Below are positions 61,852-64,000 of a DNA stretch of 64,000 bases, one piece after another. Both the position numbers and the translations under genes were made by a program. The stretch covers positions 992,001 to 1,056,000 of the forward strand of contig OZ036017.1 in the NCBI GenBank assembly GCA_964035015.1, in the 5' to 3' direction. Under the pieces are notes generated by a model, which worked only from the letters and a program-made list of their open reading frames with translations, was not told where the DNA came from and did no database searches. Positions within the stretch are counted from its first letter, which is position 1, and every line of letters begins with the position of its first letter. Source of the DNA: Corallium rubrum (Eukaryota > Cnidaria > Anthozoa > Scleralcyonacea > Coralliidae).

Positions 61852-62003
61852 CCGGTTTTCCACTAGGCGACTTTTTTCGCGCGAAGCGACTTTTTCTTTT
61901 GTCTCATAAGCTCTGAGCTGGAACTAATCAGAAATCTACTGAATTCGAACAAAAGAAAGTCGCTTCGCGCGAAAAAACCCCCGCCTAGTGGAAAACCGGC
62001 TTA
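61852..62003. mobile_element. MITE with AGCCGGTTTTCCACTAGGCG ends, TAA duplication
   Basis: AGCCGGTTTTCCACTAGGCG and its complement CGCCTAGTGGAAAACCGGCT, flanked by TAA. Inner CGCGCGAAGCGACTTT and complement. It directly abuts the 1.1-kb MITE. Confidence 0.9.
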
Positions 62004-63146
62004 AGTGTCAGTGAAAAAGCTGTCGTGAGTTACCAACGTAGAAAAACATTTAACTGAAAATTAACTGATTTTGTAGTCGTCTGATACAGTGCGACTTGTA
62101 CACACATATGTACACACGTACGTGGTTAAAAATACAAGATTACAAAGGTGTATCGATACATGAAAAGGTATTGAAAATACCATAAAAACTCGTCTCGGCA
62201 CTCATGCTAAAACAGTTATGACGGCAAACTGGCGTTTGCAATAAAAATTGGATAAGCTAGAATAATATCGTGCTTATAATTGGTCATATTTTGCGATTCT
62301 TATTTCGTCCCGACACGGTAAAAACCCCCACAAAAAAACAACATTTATCGCTTCCCTGTGTTGAATTTAATCCTGCGAATTGTTTGTCAAGTTGAGCTCC
62401 GTTTTCTGTGCTATAATAGTAATAAACCAGACAGAGACCATTTGGGAAAATTGTGTGCATAATAATCAGCACATAGCCGCTTTATTGTAATTGATCATGC
62501 AATAATTAATATGAGAAAATATTAAAGAACGTGCTAGCACAGAAAAGGTGGGGGTACTAACGCCCACCACAAATAAATTAACTAACATACATAGTATCAG
62601 CGTAGAGAAAACGGGGAGGAGGGTGGGTGAAAAATTTTGATTACCAACTTGAGATGTTGCAGCAGTCCTCGTGTAGTAAGAATGAGAAGATAATGCTTAT
62701 CACAGCTATTATATACCACCTGCCTTCCCGTTTTCCCGCGCCTTACACTCATGTGACTAAGCGTATAAATTAAATTACCCCGCGCAAATATTATATGCAT
62801 ATAATCTAGATAATTATTTTAAAGGCGGGAAGCAATAAAACCTTTATTGGTATGCCAATAATTCCTTTGTTTGCCAGATTTTAAAGAGGAAGCGCACGCC
62901 GCGTGCGCCCCGATCCGCCACTGGACTCGTTTCCAGGTATAAATATCGTAAACAACCCTGCCTCCTCCGCAGGCCCTCATTGCATCATGGACAGGTCACA
63001 CTTTTGAGAGAGCCTGCAAGAACTTGTAAACAAAGTGGCGAGAGATGCCATTATGCACAGTGAGACTAGGGAACTAGGCGCTAGAGGCTGCAGTTTTGAA
63101 AATGGTTTCCGGCCGCTGTTCGACAAACGTACGTCCAAGTTCTTTT
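62004..63146. other. spacer right of the MITEs
   Basis: No gene recognised. A GC-richer stretch at 62890-63130 (GCCTCCTCCGCAGGCCCTCA, AGAGGCTGCAGTTTTGAAAA) is probably a dispersed repeat. Confidence 0.4.
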
Positions 63147-63154
63147 ATTTTATT

Positions 63155-63193
<39 letters not shown>

Positions 63194-63196
63194 TTA
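63147..63196. repeat. (TTTA)n microsatellite
   Basis: About 12 tetramers. Confidence 0.95.
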
Positions 63197-63552
63197 ACTT
63201 TGCCTCAATACAAGACACACAATTAAGATATGAAAATACAAAGTTATACTATATGAGGCTGGGTAACCGCAACAGCTAAAGCCAATTACTGTGGAGAGCA
63301 GCCCCTACATCATGTGTCGCGAAGAATTTAGGAGATATAGATCAAATTCTAAGATCAGTTGGTTGGTCTTATGCCAGCACTTTTCAGACTTTTTATAATA
63401 AGCCAATCAATTCATCACTTAACTTTGGCTCTACCCTTTTGAATTCTGTTCAACATAGTTCATGATGTTTCAATGTTACTGTTTAATAAACACATTTTAT
63501 TATTGTATCATTGCGTTTTATATCCCTGACTCCTTTGGCTACTGTGAAATCT

Positions 63553-63676
63553 CGTACAACTCTGAAACGACCATGGCTGATGACGTAGTAGAATTTAAAA
63601 ATTAAACGAGACTTACCTGTGAGGTGAAGTTTGATTTAAATTCTACTAGTCATCAGCCGGGAGTGAAAGAGTTGTA
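63553..63676 (-). repeat. hairpin with a consensus splice donor in its loop
   Basis: CGTACAACTCT and GGCTGATGACGTAGTAGAAT pair with their complements on the right, giving a stem of about 45 bp with a 35-nt loop. On the minus strand the loop reads TTCACCTCACAGGTAAGTCT, which holds a full CAG|GTAAGT, and TTAATTTTTAA follows. Confidence 0.75.
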
Positions 63677-64000
63677 CGCCCTACCCACTGGGTTTGTTTC
63701 CCACCCCAACTCTTTCACTCTGCCACGGTCTAAACTTTCTTATACAGATGACAATGAAGAAATCAGTTTAGAGTTACCGACCTTCTGCCCATAGTATTTT
63801 TAGCGACAAAAATTAATTGAAGGTAAAAATATTTGCCGAACAGCAAATTCGACGGTCACCCGGTCAGGAAAGTACAGCTTTTCTTATTGTTTGTTTTACT
63901 GAGCTATCGAAGACTGTCAGCTGACCAGGAGTTAATAAGATTAGATATTAATTTTGTTACATTGTAGGCTACAGTGTAGCGTAATTCAAGTTTTAACTGT

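Overview
The window is nuclear DNA of an animal, most likely an anthozoan cnidarian (coral or sea anemone). That placement is inferred from small exons in large AT-rich introns, very dense MITEs and foldback repeats, long microsatellites and 5S-derived SINEs; no marker gene proves it. No bacterial-style gene, rRNA gene or CRISPR array is present.

Main gene: a complete 12-exon plus-strand gene at 9818-45284 that I identify as GEMIN4, a subunit of the SMN complex that loads Sm rings on spliceosomal snRNAs. I assembled it by hand. All 11 introns are GT-AG, every exon phase agrees, and the product is about 1046 aa (human GEMIN4 is 1058 aa). Intron 6 alone is 11.4 kb.

Second gene: three consecutive minus-strand exons at 57894-60535 encode part of the FAD/NADPH half of NDOR1, the diflavin reductase of cytosolic Fe-S cluster assembly. 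It converges on GEMIN4. Its N-terminal exons lie beyond the right edge or were not found, and its last exons were not found. A third fragment at 8601-9023 resembles the C-terminal part of a GH43-like glycosidase and looks broken.

Layout: 0.4-2.6 kb, a 188-bp satellite; 3-8.5 kb, foldbacks and AT-rich spacer; 8.6-9.0 kb, the glycosidase fragment; 9.8-45.3 kb, GEMIN4 with introns full of MITEs, SINEs, a hAT-like insertion with an 8-bp target duplication, RecQ-like helicase fragments, and a 2-kb compound microsatellite in intron 2; 46-50.4 kb, three minus-strand LINE 3' ends with (TAA)n; 50.5-52.4 kb, a MITE beside the broken 3' end of a Ty3/Gypsy-type LTR element; 52.4-57 kb, foldbacks and a SINE; 57.9-60.5 kb, NDOR1 exons around a 1.3-kb trinucleotide repeat; 60.7-64 kb, more foldbacks.

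Most interesting observation: about a dozen long palindromes with different arm sequences share one secondary-structure signature. Their arms pair fully except at repeated 4-nt blocks of type CGAG facing CGAG, which would form tandem sheared G.A pairs, and most are capped by a GNA or GNNA loop closed by C-G. This points to selection on a folded single strand (ssDNA or RNA). Several of these elements also carry a second module with a CCAAT box, and two loci with the same CCAAT box hold RecQ-like helicase fragments. Together they may be parts of one undescribed mobile-element system.
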